Source: Caulobacteraceae bacterium
GTDB taxonomy: Bacteria; Pseudomonadota; Alphaproteobacteria; Caulobacterales; Caulobacteraceae
Direction: 5' to 3'
NCBI GenBank assembly: GCA_947441065.1
Contig: CANESI010000007.1
Coordinates: 21,040 to 85,039 of the forward strand
DNA: 64,000 nucleotides
Below the pieces are notes generated by a model. That model was given only the letters and a program-made list of their open reading frames with translations, was not told where the DNA came from and made no database searches. Numbering within the stretch: the first letter of the stretch is position 1; every line of letters begins with the position of its first letter. Both the position numbers and the translations under genes were made by a program. Positions 53,378 through 63,656 of this stretch are shown one piece after another.

Positions 53378-53626
53378 TCATGCTTCGTCAAAGGGCGGGG
53401 GTAATTGACCGGATTTGAACAGGATGGTGGGGTTTTCGTCATAGTCCCCCATCTCTGTGTCCGCAGACACAGAATAGGCCACGACGCCGAGGCGAAGGGT
53501 CGAGAGCCGTTCAGCCTTGCGCCGCGCCTCTTCGGCATCCTTGCAGCCGACAGCCGGTTCGGCCTTCAGGCCCTTGCCGCGTCCGGCCACATAGGCTTGG
53601 ACGATGTGAACCGTTTCGACCGCCAT
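53378..53626 (-). CDS. Hypothetical protein
   Basis: Intact 82-aa ORF, plausible coding composition. Confidence 0.55.
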   Translation of the reverse strand: MAVETVHIVQAYVAGRGKGLKAEPAVGCKDAEEARRKAERLSTLRLGVVAYSVSADTEMGDYDENPTILFKSGQLPPPFDEA

Positions 53627-53629
53627 GGA

Positions 53630-53743
53630 CTATTTCTTCTTAGAGGGCGGGGTCAGGAAAGAGGGTTGAGCGGCCAGTTCCTTTGGCTTTTCGGTCTTGG
53701 GCTTGCGCACCTCTTTGTTGCTCTTCTTTTGGCCCTTAGCCAT
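53630..53743 (-). CDS. Small Lys-rich hypothetical protein
   Basis: Read directly: MAKGQKKSNKEVRKPKTEKPKELAAQPSFLTPPSKKK*, tightly packed upstream of the 82-aa ORF. Confidence 0.55.
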   Translation of the reverse strand: MAKGQKKSNKEVRKPKTEKPKELAAQPSFLTPPSKKK

Positions 53744-53950
53744 GGCACAGTCCCTTCCAAGGTTTGATGAGCGCGCGCGGCCCATGCGCCAGTCTGACTG
53801 GCGGCGAGGAAGTCTTTGGGGTCAGACGCATCCTCTTGGATGCGTATGGCAGCCCCGCGCAATGGGTGGGCCAAGCCGATCAGGGCGTGTCGATGACGCG
53901 CTGAGGGAAGGCTAACACAGCCGAGGGCATCGCCCCTTGAAAAACGACAA

Positions 53951-54307
53951 TCAGTCGAACTTTCGCGCCAAACCCTGCAGGCGGGGGCGGACCTTCAAGA
54001 ACAGGCGATAGAGCCGCTCGAGCAGCCAAAGGATTGGCGGAGCCTTGGCCAGCCAGCCCAGCCAGGCCAAGAGGGGCAGGGCGCGCCACATGGCCGCAAA
54101 GGCGGCCGCCCCGGAGACGATGGCCTTGCCCGCCTCTTGCGCGTGGAAACGAGCCATCAGATCTTGCGGATCAATCGGGCAACTGGCCTCAGCGACACTG
54201 ACAAAATCGATGGCGCCGCGATGGTCGAGCCGGCGCATTAGAGCGATTTCCCGCCGACAGAGGGGGCAGGTGTCGTCGAACCAGACAGTGACGCGCGGTG
54301 TGGTCAT
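53951..54307 (-). CDS. DCC-family (DUF393) thiol-disulfide oxidoreductase-like protein
   Basis: VTVWFDDTCPLCRREIALMRRLD. Confidence 0.9.
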   Translation of the reverse strand: MTTPRVTVWFDDTCPLCRREIALMRRLDHRGAIDFVSVAEASCPIDPQDLMARFHAQEAGKAIVSGAAAFAAMWRALPLLAWLGWLAKAPPILWLLERLYRLFLKVRPRLQGLARKFD

Positions 54308-54356
54308 GCTATGGCATATAGTCTGTAACGAGGATTGGGCGAGCTGAGGGGAGACA

Positions 54357-55010
54357 TTGCCAATGACAGACGCGATCTCTCTTTCAAAACCAGCCGGGCG
54401 CGCCGCCTTGACCCGTCAGGCCCTGCTGGATGCAGGCCGCAAGCTCTTTTCCGAGCGTGCCGTCGATGCCGTGACCATTGATGAGATTGTTCTGGCGGCT
54501 AAGGTCGCCAAGGGCAGTTTCTATAACCACTTTGCTGACCGCGCAGCCTTGGTTCGGGCGGTGACGGCTGAGATTCGTTCGGGTCTTGAGCGGGCTGTGG
54601 CCACGGCCAATGAAGGCATAACCGATCCAGCCCATCGCACAGTGCGCGGCTTTTGCGTCTATCTGGCCTTCGCCGCCCAGCAGCCCGAACGGGCCGGAGC
54701 CTTGATGCGGATTCAAGGCGGGCACACAGCGATGGATGCTCCGCTCAATCAAGGGCTGGTCAAGGACATTGCGGCCGGACAGGCGAGCGGCCGGTTCGTC
54801 CTGCCTTCGCTCGAGGCCGGTGTGCTGCTGGTCATGGGGTCTGGCCAGATCGCGCTGGCGCGGCTGCAAGAATCGCCTCCAGGCACGGATGTGGCCCTGC
54901 TGGCCGAGCAGCTCTGTACCCTGCTGCTGCGCAGCTTTGGGCTCGATCAGACCGACGCTCAAGCCATCGCGGCTCAGGCGGCGACGGACCTCATCCGCAC
55001 CGCATCTTGA
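54357..55010 (+). CDS. TetR/AcrR family transcriptional regulator
   Basis: ALLDAGRKLFSERAVDAVTIDEIVLAAKVAKGSFYNHFADRAAL. Confidence 0.93.
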   Translation: MPMTDAISLSKPAGRAALTRQALLDAGRKLFSERAVDAVTIDEIVLAAKVAKGSFYNHFADRAALVRAVTAEIRSGLERAVATANEGITDPAHRTVRGFCVYLAFAAQQPERAGALMRIQGGHTAMDAPLNQGLVKDIAAGQASGRFVLPSLEAGVLLVMGSGQIALARLQESPPGTDVALLAEQLCTLLLRSFGLDQTDAQAIAAQAATDLIRTAS

Positions 55011-56446
55011 TAGGCTCTTTCAAGGGTTTCTGGATCGCCAGAGCCAAAGACATACCGATCCGGGCGCACCAAGACGGCCTCAACCTTTCGCGCCTCTAAC
55101 CAGGCACCCAAGGCCTTGGCAAAGGGTGCCAGCGGGCCTTCGCTCAATCGATCTTTACGGATCAGCCACGGGCCCGGGCCCATCTGATCGTCTAGCCGCA
55201 CCGTCGCACCGTCCACCTGCGCCCAAGGCTGGGGGAACAGTTCCCCAGCGGCGGGTGTGCCCTTGAGGATGCAGCCCTCTGGAAAGGCGGGGATGGGCGG
55301 CGGTGGCAGGGGCGATGTTCCCGCGGCCCTCTGGGCCAGCATCCCGGCATCGCGTATAGCGGCGGCGGCGGGATCGAGGGTGCAGACCACCTTACCCATG
55401 CCAATGGCCAGCCCGATATAGGTGCGCACATGAGGGTCGCGTTCGGGCTGATAGCTGTCTAGCAGCGCTCCATCGGCCCCGTCCTTGATCACGGCCTTCA
55501 GTTTCCAAGACAGGTTGGCCGCATCGCGCAGGCCCGAACAGAGCCCTTGGCCTGCAAAGGGCGGCATCTGGTGGGCGCTGTCTCCGGCCAGCAGCACGCG
55601 GTCCTTGCGCCAGCGATCTGCGACCAGTCCGTGGAAGCGATAGACGGCCTTGCGGTCAATCTCGACGCCCTTGGCACAGTCCCAACCGCTGAGAAGATTG
55701 CGGATAAATCCGTCGTCCAGCGCCTGTTCGGCAGTCTCACCGGGCAGCAGCATAAACTCCCATCGATGGCGACCCGGTCCCATCAGAACGCAGGTGGTGG
55801 GCCGCGCCGGATCGCAGATCTGGAGGTTGACCGTGGGCATCAGGCCCGGCTGCGTGACCTTGGCGTCGATCACCAGCCACGGCTCGTCAAATTCCAGATC
55901 GAGCAGGGACAGGCCAGCGGCCTCGCGCACCGGACTTCTGGCCCCGTCGCAGCCGATCAGATATTGCGCCCGCACGGAGGTCAGGCCCTGAGGGGTGTCA
56001 ATCAGGGCGACAACCCCATCGCCATCCTCTTCAAGATCCTTGAACTGCCAATCTAGGTGCGTCTGGACCAGCGGGCTTTGTGCCAGCTTGGCGCGAACGG
56101 CCCGCTCAATGTCCGGCTGATTGAACATATAGCCGGTGGCCCATCCCGAGGGACTGCCGCCCGGATTGGATGGAAATTTCAGCAGCAGCTGACCATCGGC
56201 CGATTTGAATTCATAGTCTGGGGCAGGGCGCGTGTGGGGCAGGACTGCGTCAGCCAATCCAAGCTGCTGGAACAGGCGCATGATCTCATGATCGAAATGG
56301 GCCGCGCGGGGTAGGGGATAGACTTCGGCCTCCTTGTCAAAGGCGATGGAGGTCACGCCTTCTTGAGCCAGCAGAGCGGCGAGCACCGCCCCGACCGGGC
56401 CGAGGCCAACGATCAAGACGTCGCAATCAAAGACCTCGGCGCTCAT
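54974..56446 (-). CDS. FAD-dependent aromatic hydroxylase (MhpA-like 3-(3-hydroxyphenyl)propionate hydroxylase)
   Basis: DVLIVGLGPVGAVLAALLAQEG; VLLAGDSAHQMPPFAGQGLCSGLRDAANLSWKL; start at 56446 from ATGA overlap with upstream gene. Confidence 0.9.
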   Translation of the reverse strand: MSAEVFDCDVLIVGLGPVGAVLAALLAQEGVTSIAFDKEAEVYPLPRAAHFDHEIMRLFQQLGLADAVLPHTRPAPDYEFKSADGQLLLKFPSNPGGSPSGWATGYMFNQPDIERAVRAKLAQSPLVQTHLDWQFKDLEEDGDGVVALIDTPQGLTSVRAQYLIGCDGARSPVREAAGLSLLDLEFDEPWLVIDAKVTQPGLMPTVNLQICDPARPTTCVLMGPGRHRWEFMLLPGETAEQALDDGFIRNLLSGWDCAKGVEIDRKAVYRFHGLVADRWRKDRVLLAGDSAHQMPPFAGQGLCSGLRDAANLSWKLKAVIKDGADGALLDSYQPERDPHVRTYIGLAIGMGKVVCTLDPAAAAIRDAGMLAQRAAGTSPLPPPPIPAFPEGCILKGTPAAGELFPQPWAQVDGATVRLDDQMGPGPWLIRKDRLSEGPLAPFAKALGAWLEARKVEAVLVRPDRYVFGSGDPETLERAYQDAVRMRSVAA

Positions 56447-57303
56447 GATTCGGGCTCGCAAACGCCCTCTATGGCCCCCAGCCCGTCAATCTCGATGCGC
56501 GAACGGTCACCAGGTTGCAGGAACTTCATCGGCTTGAACCCTGCGCCAACGCCTCCCGGTGTGCCGGTAAAGATCAGGTCTCCGGCCTCCAGGGTCATGG
56601 CCTTGGACAGGTGCTCGATCTGGTCCCAGATATTGAACACCAGATTGCTTGTGTTGGAGTTCTGACGCAGCTCACCATTGACCAGACCCCGGATGCCGAG
56701 ATTGTGCGGATCAGCCACCTCGTCAGCGGTGGTGATCCAAGGGCCGATGGGGGCGTGGGTGTCGAAGCTCTTGCCCAGAGCCCACTGCGGCGTGCGGTGC
56801 TGCCAAGCCCGCTCGGTCACATCATTGCCGACGCAATAGCCGAACACGGCGCTGGCGGCCCTGTCCTTGGTAATGTGCCGTCCGCCGGAACCGATGACGG
56901 CGACCAGTTCGGCCTCATAGTCAACGGCTTGCGAGACCTTGGGGATCTGGATCGGATCGAAGGGGCCGTTGATCGAGGTCACCGCCTTGGTGAACCAGAG
57001 CTGATGTTCGGGCGTGCCCAGATTGCTCTCGGCAATATGGTCGGCATAGTTCAGGCCTATCGCCATGATCTTGCCCGGACGGCGCACGGGGGCGTGAAGG
57101 CGAACATCGGCCAGTGCCAGACTATCCTTGGCCTCAGCGGCAATGCGGCGGACCTCGCCCTCGACCTGCGACCAGCGTGCGATTAGGTCGATCATGTTGC
57201 GCGCGAGGCTGGGGGCTGCGCGGCTCAAGGACACGATGCGCTCGCCGTCTAGAACCACGCCCAGTTCGGAGGCGCTGCCTTGGCTAAAGGTGGCTAGTTT
57301 CAT
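56443..57303 (-). CDS. Fumarylacetoacetate hydrolase family protein
   Basis: IMAIGLNYADHIAES; DYEAELVAVIGSGGRHI; GDLIFTGTPGGVGAG. Confidence 0.95.
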   Translation of the reverse strand: MKLATFSQGSASELGVVLDGERIVSLSRAAPSLARNMIDLIARWSQVEGEVRRIAAEAKDSLALADVRLHAPVRRPGKIMAIGLNYADHIAESNLGTPEHQLWFTKAVTSINGPFDPIQIPKVSQAVDYEAELVAVIGSGGRHITKDRAASAVFGYCVGNDVTERAWQHRTPQWALGKSFDTHAPIGPWITTADEVADPHNLGIRGLVNGELRQNSNTSNLVFNIWDQIEHLSKAMTLEAGDLIFTGTPGGVGAGFKPMKFLQPGDRSRIEIDGLGAIEGVCEPES

Positions 57304-57331
57304 GAAAATCTCTCCGTAAAATTGCGGTGGG

Positions 57332-58258
57332 CTAGCCCATGGTCGCGGGCGGGGTCGGGCCCCACTGAACGCCTAAAAGCTCTTGGATTGTAGCCCTATT
57401 GGAGCCATCGGCAGCGGTAAAGAGGTCGCCGTCGGTCCAGTGCTCCAGCGTGTGACCCCAGGGATCGCGCCAATAGTCAAAGACCTGACTGCCAAGATAG
57501 TGTCGGCCAATGCCCCATTCGGGGGTGCGGCCCGCTGCCTTGAGGCGCTCATGCCCGGCCATCAGATCATCCAGATCGGCAACCTCAAAGGCGGCATGGT
57601 TAAAGCCCGGACCATTGGGGCTCTGGATCAGAAACAGGGTGTGGTGGTCGGTCGGGGTCTCGCCGCGATCACAGCGCAAGAAGGCTCCGATGGAGAACTC
57701 TGGTGCCAAGGCGATCTCATCGGAGGTGATGAAGCCGAAGCGGTCCTTGTACCAAGCTTCCGAGGTGCGAAAGTCAGACACATTGAGCACGCAGTGGCCA
57801 AGGCGCACCACGTGGGCCGGTCCTTGGCCCGTGCGCTTGGTCTGGCGGGTGCGAGGGCGGGCCTTGGCACTGTTCCACTGGACAGGGACGGGCAGGGCGA
57901 TGGGCTCGGCCAAGCTCTGGCCCGCGACCACCTCGACCTGGTGGCTATCTGGATCGTGCAGGGTCAGGACGAAACCGCCTCCCGGTCCGTCTAGCGGCGT
58001 GATCGCTCCCCCTTCGGACTGGGCGAGGCTTTCCAGATCTGCAAGGCTTTCGGCCCGCAAGCCCAGAGCCGCAAAGCCGGGCTCGCCCTGTTCGGTCATA
58101 TGGACAAAGGGCGCGGTTCCGGTGCCTCTGGCAAATAGGCGCTGGTCATCTTCTTGCGCAAGGCTGAGACCGAAATCGGCCAGATAGGCCTTCATCTCGT
58201 TCAGGTCCGGTGCCCGAAACCGAACATAGGCGACGTCTTCAATCTTGATCCCAGCCAT
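57332..58258 (-). CDS. VOC family / type I extradiol ring-cleavage dioxygenase-like protein
   Basis: Two VOC modules; likely ligands LGHCVL, FNHAAFEV, HTLEHWTDGD. Confidence 0.9.
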   Translation of the reverse strand: MAGIKIEDVAYVRFRAPDLNEMKAYLADFGLSLAQEDDQRLFARGTGTAPFVHMTEQGEPGFAALGLRAESLADLESLAQSEGGAITPLDGPGGGFVLTLHDPDSHQVEVVAGQSLAEPIALPVPVQWNSAKARPRTRQTKRTGQGPAHVVRLGHCVLNVSDFRTSEAWYKDRFGFITSDEIALAPEFSIGAFLRCDRGETPTDHHTLFLIQSPNGPGFNHAAFEVADLDDLMAGHERLKAAGRTPEWGIGRHYLGSQVFDYWRDPWGHTLEHWTDGDLFTAADGSNRATIQELLGVQWGPTPPATMG

Positions 58259-58336
58259 GAAATCCCCCGAAGTGACTATTTAGTCAGATTGGACCTTGGG
58301 GGCGAAAAGGCAAGATGTTTTTAGGGTGTTTAGCAA

Positions 58337-58610
58337 AGACCCCCTACCCCCGCTTCGCGGGTACTTCCCCCAGAGGGGGAAGATTTGCCGTCCGTGATCT
58401 TCTCCCTCTGGGGGAAGTGGCCCGAAGGGCCGAAGGGGGCCTTGTTTTCTGTCTTCCGTGTTCCCCGCGCAGGCGGGGACCCAGACCCGTGCACTCAGAC
58501 GGGAAGGGACCCTCAGGAATTCTGTTCTGCGGGATGTGGCGGAGAGGATCGTGGATGAACACCCCCCACTCCCAACCCTCTCCCCCTCAAGGGGGGAAAG
58601 GGCTTTGTTG
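58337..58610. repeat. Intergenic mosaic of palindromic repeats related to the 5.1-5.4 kb element
   Basis: Contains gtgttccccgcgcaggcggggac, cttcccccagagggggaag and caaccctctccccctcaagggggg blocks. Confidence 0.75.
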
Positions 58611-58669
58611 TCTTCCCCCCTGAAAGCGGCATACTCAGCGCCATAATCTATTTTACGGGAGGATTCTTT

Positions 58670-59041
58670 ATGGGGCGGACAGTTTTGAGAGGCTTGGTTG
58701 GCCTGCTCGGTGTTTTGGGTCTGTTGATTACGTTGCAGCTTTGGCTCAATCCGGCGGGTCCGGCGGCTAAGTTGGGTGTTCAGGCCATGGGTCCGTTGGG
58801 TTTGGCGACGATCCGCGCCGATATGGGCGGCTTCTTTGGTGCGGTCGGTATATTGGCCGTCTGGGCAGCCTTTAAGGGGCAGGGCAAGGTCTTGACGGCA
58901 CCTCTGTTGCTTGTTGCCTTGGCTTTGACAGGACGGGTTATCGCTGTGGCCATGGACGGACTGACCCCCGATATGGTCCAGCCCATGGTGACCGAAGCGG
59001 TGCTGATCGTCGCCTTCGCGGCTGGCCGACGCTTCATCTAA
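58670..59041 (+). CDS. Small integral membrane protein (DUF4345-like)
   Basis: Four hydrophobic segments; GLATIRADMGGFFGAVGILAVWA. Confidence 0.6.
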   Translation: MGRTVLRGLVGLLGVLGLLITLQLWLNPAGPAAKLGVQAMGPLGLATIRADMGGFFGAVGILAVWAAFKGQGKVLTAPLLLVALALTGRVIAVAMDGLTPDMVQPMVTEAVLIVAFAAGRRFI

Positions 59042-59171
59042 TTTCGGGCGATGAGAAAAGATCAATGGGCGCTGCCAGAGATGGTGGTGCCCATTGTCTA
59101 TTGGCACTCATGGTGCAATATAAATCACACATCAAGCAGCCGCACTGAGAGGGCTGCAGCGGAGGTAAGCC

Positions 59172-61571
59172 ATGGCCGATCAAGATAAACCCAAATCCGA
59201 CCGTCCAAAGATTGACCGTCGTTCGCTGCTCCTCGGGGCTGGCGCGGGTGTCGGCGGTGCCGTGGCGCTTGCGGCGGGTGGGGCAGCCATCAAGTCGGCG
59301 ACCTCCTCGCTCATCGCCCCCTCGGCCCTGCCGCCCGGCCAAGCGGCCAAGATTGGCAAGACCTTTAAGGATTCTCGCCCCGCCGCCTCCGATGAGGTCA
59401 TGGCCCCCAAGGGTGCGCCCAATGTTGTGGTGATCATTCTCGACGATCTCGGATTTGCCGATCTGGGTTGCTATGGCGGTGAGGTCTCAACCCCCCATAT
59501 CGATGCTTTGGCCAATGGCGGTCTGCGCTATGTCAATTTCAGGACCACGGCCATGTGCTCCTGCACCCGCGCGGCTCTGCTAACCGGTCTGAACCACCAC
59601 TCTGCAGGCATGGGCTGGCTGGCCGATGTCGATTCTGGCTATCCGGGCTATCGCGGCGACCTGACGCGGCAAGCCATGACCCTGCCTGAGGTCCTGCGCG
59701 ATTCAGGCTGGTCGACTTTCCTGACCGGCAAGTGGCATGTGAACAATTCTGAGAGCAACGGCCCCAACGGCCCCTATCACAACTGGCCGACCCAACGGGG
59801 CTTTGACCGGGCCTATTGGTATCAGGGCCATTCCAGCGACCATTTCCGTCCCGGAGCCCTTTTTGACGGCACGGCCCATGTTGAGGCGGGCGGTGAGGGC
59901 TATTATCTCAGCGACGATCTGGCCGAGCGGGCGACGGGCTATATCCGCACGCAAAAGCTGCTGGCCCCTGGAAAACCGTTCTATCTGCAAGTGGCCTTTG
60001 GCGGACCCCATTCTCCCCTCCAGTCAAAGCCCGAAGACCGCGACCTGCACAAGGGCCGGTTTGATGCCGGATGGGATGTGATCCGCAAGCAGCGTCTGGA
60101 GCGGCAAAAGGCGCTGGGCATTGCGCAAGAGACGGTGGAACTGCCGCCCCTGTCCTTTGGCGCAGAGCCTTGGGATAGCCTCAGTGCGCTGCAAAAGAAG
60201 GTCTATGCCCGTTATATGGAGGTCTATGCCGGGATGATCACTGGCGTGGACCGCGCTGTCGGCAAGATCGTGGCCGAGCTTGAGGCTCTGGGTGTTCGTG
60301 ACGATACGATGATCATGCTCTTTTCCGACAATGGCGCCTCGGCTGAAGGCACCACGACTGGCTCGCCCAACATCTTCGCCCCTGCCTTTGGCCGTGAAGT
60401 GCCGATCGAAAAGGCCGCTGAGATGCTGGACCATATGGGCGAGGATGGCTCCTTCCCGCACTATCCCATCGGTTGGACCAATGCGTCGGGCACACCTTAC
60501 CGGCTCTATAAGCAATATGCCGCTCTCGGCGGGGTTGCTGATCCCTTGATCGTGTCTTGGCCCAAGAGGGTGGACGAGAAGGGGGCCGTGCGCCGCCAAT
60601 TTGTCCACGTGGTTGATCTCTTCCCAACGGTGCTCGAGGCCTGCGGCGTCAAGCGGCCCGAACTCTATCTCGGCGAACCGCAAAAGCCCGTCGAGGGGGC
60701 CAGTGTTCTTGGCACCCTCACCTCGAAAGAGGCCAAGACCCGCACCGAGCAATATTACGAACTGGGCGGCTTTCGGGCCTATGAGGACGGCGATTGGCGG
60801 CTGGTCTCGGTCCACACGCGCGGCAAACCCTATGAGGAAGACACCTGGGGCCTGTACGACCTGTCCAAGGATCCGAACGAAATGCAGGACCTGTCGGCTC
60901 AGCATCCAGACGTGGTCAAGAGCCTGATCGCCAAGTGGGAAGCGGCGGCGGTGGCGCACAATGTTCTACCTCTGGATGACCGGCCCTTGCTGATGAAGCT
61001 GTCGCAAACCCGCATGAAGAAGATGCGCAAGGTCTGGGATATTCGCCCGCCCATCGACATGATCCCGTCAGACATCTCGCCCATCGTCTGCGGCATGAGC
61101 CATTCGTTCGAGGTGACCTTGAACCGTCCCAAGGGCGACGAGGACGGCGTTCTGGTCGCCCATGGCTCCAGCCCCGCAGGCTATGTGCTCTATGTCGACA
61201 AGGGCTATCTGGTCTATGAAAGCAGCCTCTTGCCGTGGGTCGATAAGATCACCTCGTCGGTCAAGCTGCCCAAGGGCACCTGTAAGGTCAAATATGTTCA
61301 GAAGATGAAGTCACGGCCCTTCGACGGCAGCGGCGCGCTCTATATCAATGGGGCCAAGGTCGGCGAACATGTTTTCGGCCGGGTCCTGTTCTCGCCCGGC
61401 TATGACGGGTTCTGTGTTGGCTCGGACCTCGGCAATCGGGTGTCCAAGGCCTATGAGGGCCCCAACCCCTTTAAGGGCAAGATTGAGCGGGTCTTGATCA
61501 ATGTCGATACAGCGCCGCTCAATCCCTTGGAGATCATGCGCTTCATGAATGAGATGAAGATCAGGGTATGA
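59172..61571 (+). CDS. Arylsulfatase, Tat-exported
   Basis: [12 protein letters not shown] twin-arginine leader; [54 protein letters not shown]. Confidence 0.95.
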   Translation: MADQDKPKSDRPKIDRRSLLLGAGAGVGGAVALAAGGAAIKSATSSLIAPSALPPGQAAKIGKTFKDSRPAASDEVMAPKGAPNVVVIILDDLGFADLGCYGGEVSTPHIDALANGGLRYVNFRTTAMCSCTRAALLTGLNHHSAGMGWLADVDSGYPGYRGDLTRQAMTLPEVLRDSGWSTFLTGKWHVNNSESNGPNGPYHNWPTQRGFDRAYWYQGHSSDHFRPGALFDGTAHVEAGGEGYYLSDDLAERATGYIRTQKLLAPGKPFYLQVAFGGPHSPLQSKPEDRDLHKGRFDAGWDVIRKQRLERQKALGIAQETVELPPLSFGAEPWDSLSALQKKVYARYMEVYAGMITGVDRAVGKIVAELEALGVRDDTMIMLFSDNGASAEGTTTGSPNIFAPAFGREVPIEKAAEMLDHMGEDGSFPHYPIGWTNASGTPYRLYKQYAALGGVADPLIVSWPKRVDEKGAVRRQFVHVVDLFPTVLEACGVKRPELYLGEPQKPVEGASVLGTLTSKEAKTRTEQYYELGGFRAYEDGDWRLVSVHTRGKPYEEDTWGLYDLSKDPNEMQDLSAQHPDVVKSLIAKWEAAAVAHNVLPLDDRPLLMKLSQTRMKKMRKVWDIRPPIDMIPSDISPIVCGMSHSFEVTLNRPKGDEDGVLVAHGSSPAGYVLYVDKGYLVYESSLLPWVDKITSSVKLPKGTCKVKYVQKMKSRPFDGSGALYINGAKVGEHVFGRVLFSPGYDGFCVGSDLGNRVSKAYEGPNPFKGKIERVLINVDTAPLNPLEIMRFMNEMKIRV

Positions 61572-62401
61572 GCCTAGGGGCTTTGAGCGCGACGACCCGC
61601 CGGGTTCATATCCCGGCGGGGACCTATCGGTTGGGCTCAGACGCCCACTATGCCGAGGAACGGCCCGTCCGTTCGGTGGCGCTAGAGGCGTTCGAGATCG
61701 ATATCCATCCAGTGACCAACGCCGCCTTCTCAGCTTTTGTGCAGGCGAGCGGCTGGGTGACTTTGGCCGAGCGGTCTGACCCCTCAGGTTCCGGGGTCTT
61801 TACGCCCAGCAAAGGCCCTATTGCGCTCGATGATCCTCGTCGGTGGTGGCGTCATGAGGCGCAGGCCTGTTGGAAGCGCCCTCGAGGTGAGGGCTCTGAC
61901 CTGACCGGTCTGGACGATCATCCGGTGGTCCATATCAGTCTAGACGATGCCAAGGCCTATGCCGACTGGCACGGCCTATCCCTGCCGAGCGAGGCCCAGT
62001 GGGAGGCGGCGGCGCGGGGCGGACTGATCGACGCGCAATATGCCTGGGGTGAGACCTTCAAGCCAGACGGGCGGCTGATGGCCAATGTCTGGACCGGGGC
62101 CTTTCCGTGGTTCCATTCGCGCGATGAGGGGGCCGGGACCAGCCCCGTTGGCCAGTTCGGCGCCAATGGCTTTGGCCTGTTCGACATGATCGGCAATGTC
62201 TGGGAGTGGACGCTCAGCCCGTTTGATCAGGCCTCTGGCTGCTGCACGCCCGCTCAGGAGGGCAAGCTGATGGCCTTGAAGGGTGGGTCCTTTCTCTGCG
62301 CCGCTGAATATTGCGAACGCTATAGGCCCGCCGCCCGCATCGGGGTCACTGCCGACACCACCATGGCCCATATCGGCTTTCGTTGTATCAAGAGCCTATA
62401 G
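61568..62401 (+). CDS. Formylglycine-generating enzyme (SUMF1) family protein
   Basis: ATGA overlap with sulfatase; [29 protein letters not shown] (C-x4-C copper-site cysteines). Confidence 0.94.
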   Translation: MSLGALSATTRRVHIPAGTYRLGSDAHYAEERPVRSVALEAFEIDIHPVTNAAFSAFVQASGWVTLAERSDPSGSGVFTPSKGPIALDDPRRWWRHEAQACWKRPRGEGSDLTGLDDHPVVHISLDDAKAYADWHGLSLPSEAQWEAAARGGLIDAQYAWGETFKPDGRLMANVWTGAFPWFHSRDEGAGTSPVGQFGANGFGLFDMIGNVWEWTLSPFDQASGCCTPAQEGKLMALKGGSFLCAAEYCERYRPAARIGVTADTTMAHIGFRCIKSL

Positions 62402-62402
62402 G

Positions 62403-63566
62403 CTAGCGCGCAGCTCCATCATGAACCGAGCGGCGCATGGCCTTGGGCGCAGCGCCCTTGGCCCAAGCGGTTTCAGCGGTTAAAAATGGCAAGCGCCCCT
62501 CTGGATCAAAGCCCATATCGGGTGCGGTCTCGCCCCAGAGCGGCTGCCACGCCCCCTCCTGTTCGAGCCGGGCGCTCACGGTTTCGGCAGCGTCAGGCTC
62601 TAGGGCCTGATAGGTGGCTTGCAGGCTCTTCAGGCAATGGACGCGGTTGAGATTGACGGGCAGGCGATAGGCCGCGCCTTCGAGGCTCAGCTCAAAATGG
62701 CTCAGGCCCGCCCGCGCGGCTACCGCATTGGCGGCAAGGCTGGGCAGGTAGCTAGCGCCCACATCACGCAGGATCGGGGACCAGTCCTGCGGCACCCCTT
62801 CGAGCAAGGGTTGGTCTGCCAAGCGGCTGGCCTTGGCATTCCAGACCCTTGCCACCCATTCGAACACAGCCGGGGCTTGCTCGCGCATGATCCGGGCCGG
62901 AGTGGGATCGAGGCTGAAATGGCGAAACATCGGCCCCATAAAGCCAAAATCAGCCAAGGTTGGGAGCTCGCCTAGCAGGAAGGGGCGGTCCTTGAGGATC
63001 GCTTCGAGCCAGACCAGATTGCGCAGATAGATGCTCTCGACATGGGCGCGATTGGCCGGGGTGATCCCATCGCCGCGCACATATTTGTCCTGCTGGCGCT
63101 TGGTAATGAAGGCGGTGCGCAGGCCAAGGGGCAGGGGCAAATCGCGCATCATTTCGGCGGCGATGCGACGGCCCATCAGGCGGCTATCGGTCTCATAGCT
63201 CCAACGATAGTGCAGGGCAGGGCGCCAGAGCCACTCGTCGGCATAGTCCTCGACCAACAGGCTAAAGAACCGCTGAACCGGATCGTGGGGGATGACCTCG
63301 GCACCAGAGCGCTGGGTCTCCATCCAGCCGATGGTGGCGGTGGTGTCGGTCAGCCAGCGACCATCGGCCAACTGAACAGCGGGCATCTGGGCCATGCCGG
63401 TGGCCTTGGCGACCTTGCGCATGGTGCCAATATCCAGATCGACATAGTCGAACGGGATCTCGCAATAGCGCAGATAGGCCTGCAGCTTGCCGGTGAAGTA
63501 GGACAGGTCGAGGCCATAGACGCTCATGCCGCTGAGAAGAGGGTTCTGGGTCATGGGTCGATCCAT
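62403..63566 (-). CDS. Glutathione S-transferase family protein
   Basis: MSVYGLDLSYFTGKLQAYLRYCEIPFDYVDLDIGT...MPAVQLADGRWLTDTTATIGWME; ORF extension to 63989 is antisense to the divergent GST and is rejected. Confidence 0.85.
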   Translation of the reverse strand: MDRPMTQNPLLSGMSVYGLDLSYFTGKLQAYLRYCEIPFDYVDLDIGTMRKVAKATGMAQMPAVQLADGRWLTDTTATIGWMETQRSGAEVIPHDPVQRFFSLLVEDYADEWLWRPALHYRWSYETDSRLMGRRIAAEMMRDLPLPLGLRTAFITKRQQDKYVRGDGITPANRAHVESIYLRNLVWLEAILKDRPFLLGELPTLADFGFMGPMFRHFSLDPTPARIMREQAPAVFEWVARVWNAKASRLADQPLLEGVPQDWSPILRDVGASYLPSLAANAVAARAGLSHFELSLEGAAYRLPVNLNRVHCLKSLQATYQALEPDAAETVSARLEQEGAWQPLWGETAPDMGFDPEGRLPFLTAETAWAKGAAPKAMRRSVHDGAAR

Positions 63567-63656
63567 CTGTGCAAACCAAGCTTTCGCAGACTCGACTATT
63601 GGCGCTGTGGACGCCATTATCAAGTCAATCAAACAGCGGGAAGCCTGCGAGGAACC

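Noticed and set aside
60024-60959. 311-aa minus-strand ORF antisense to the arylsulfatase
   Set aside because: Sulfatase frame has full family motifs; antisense ORF has none.
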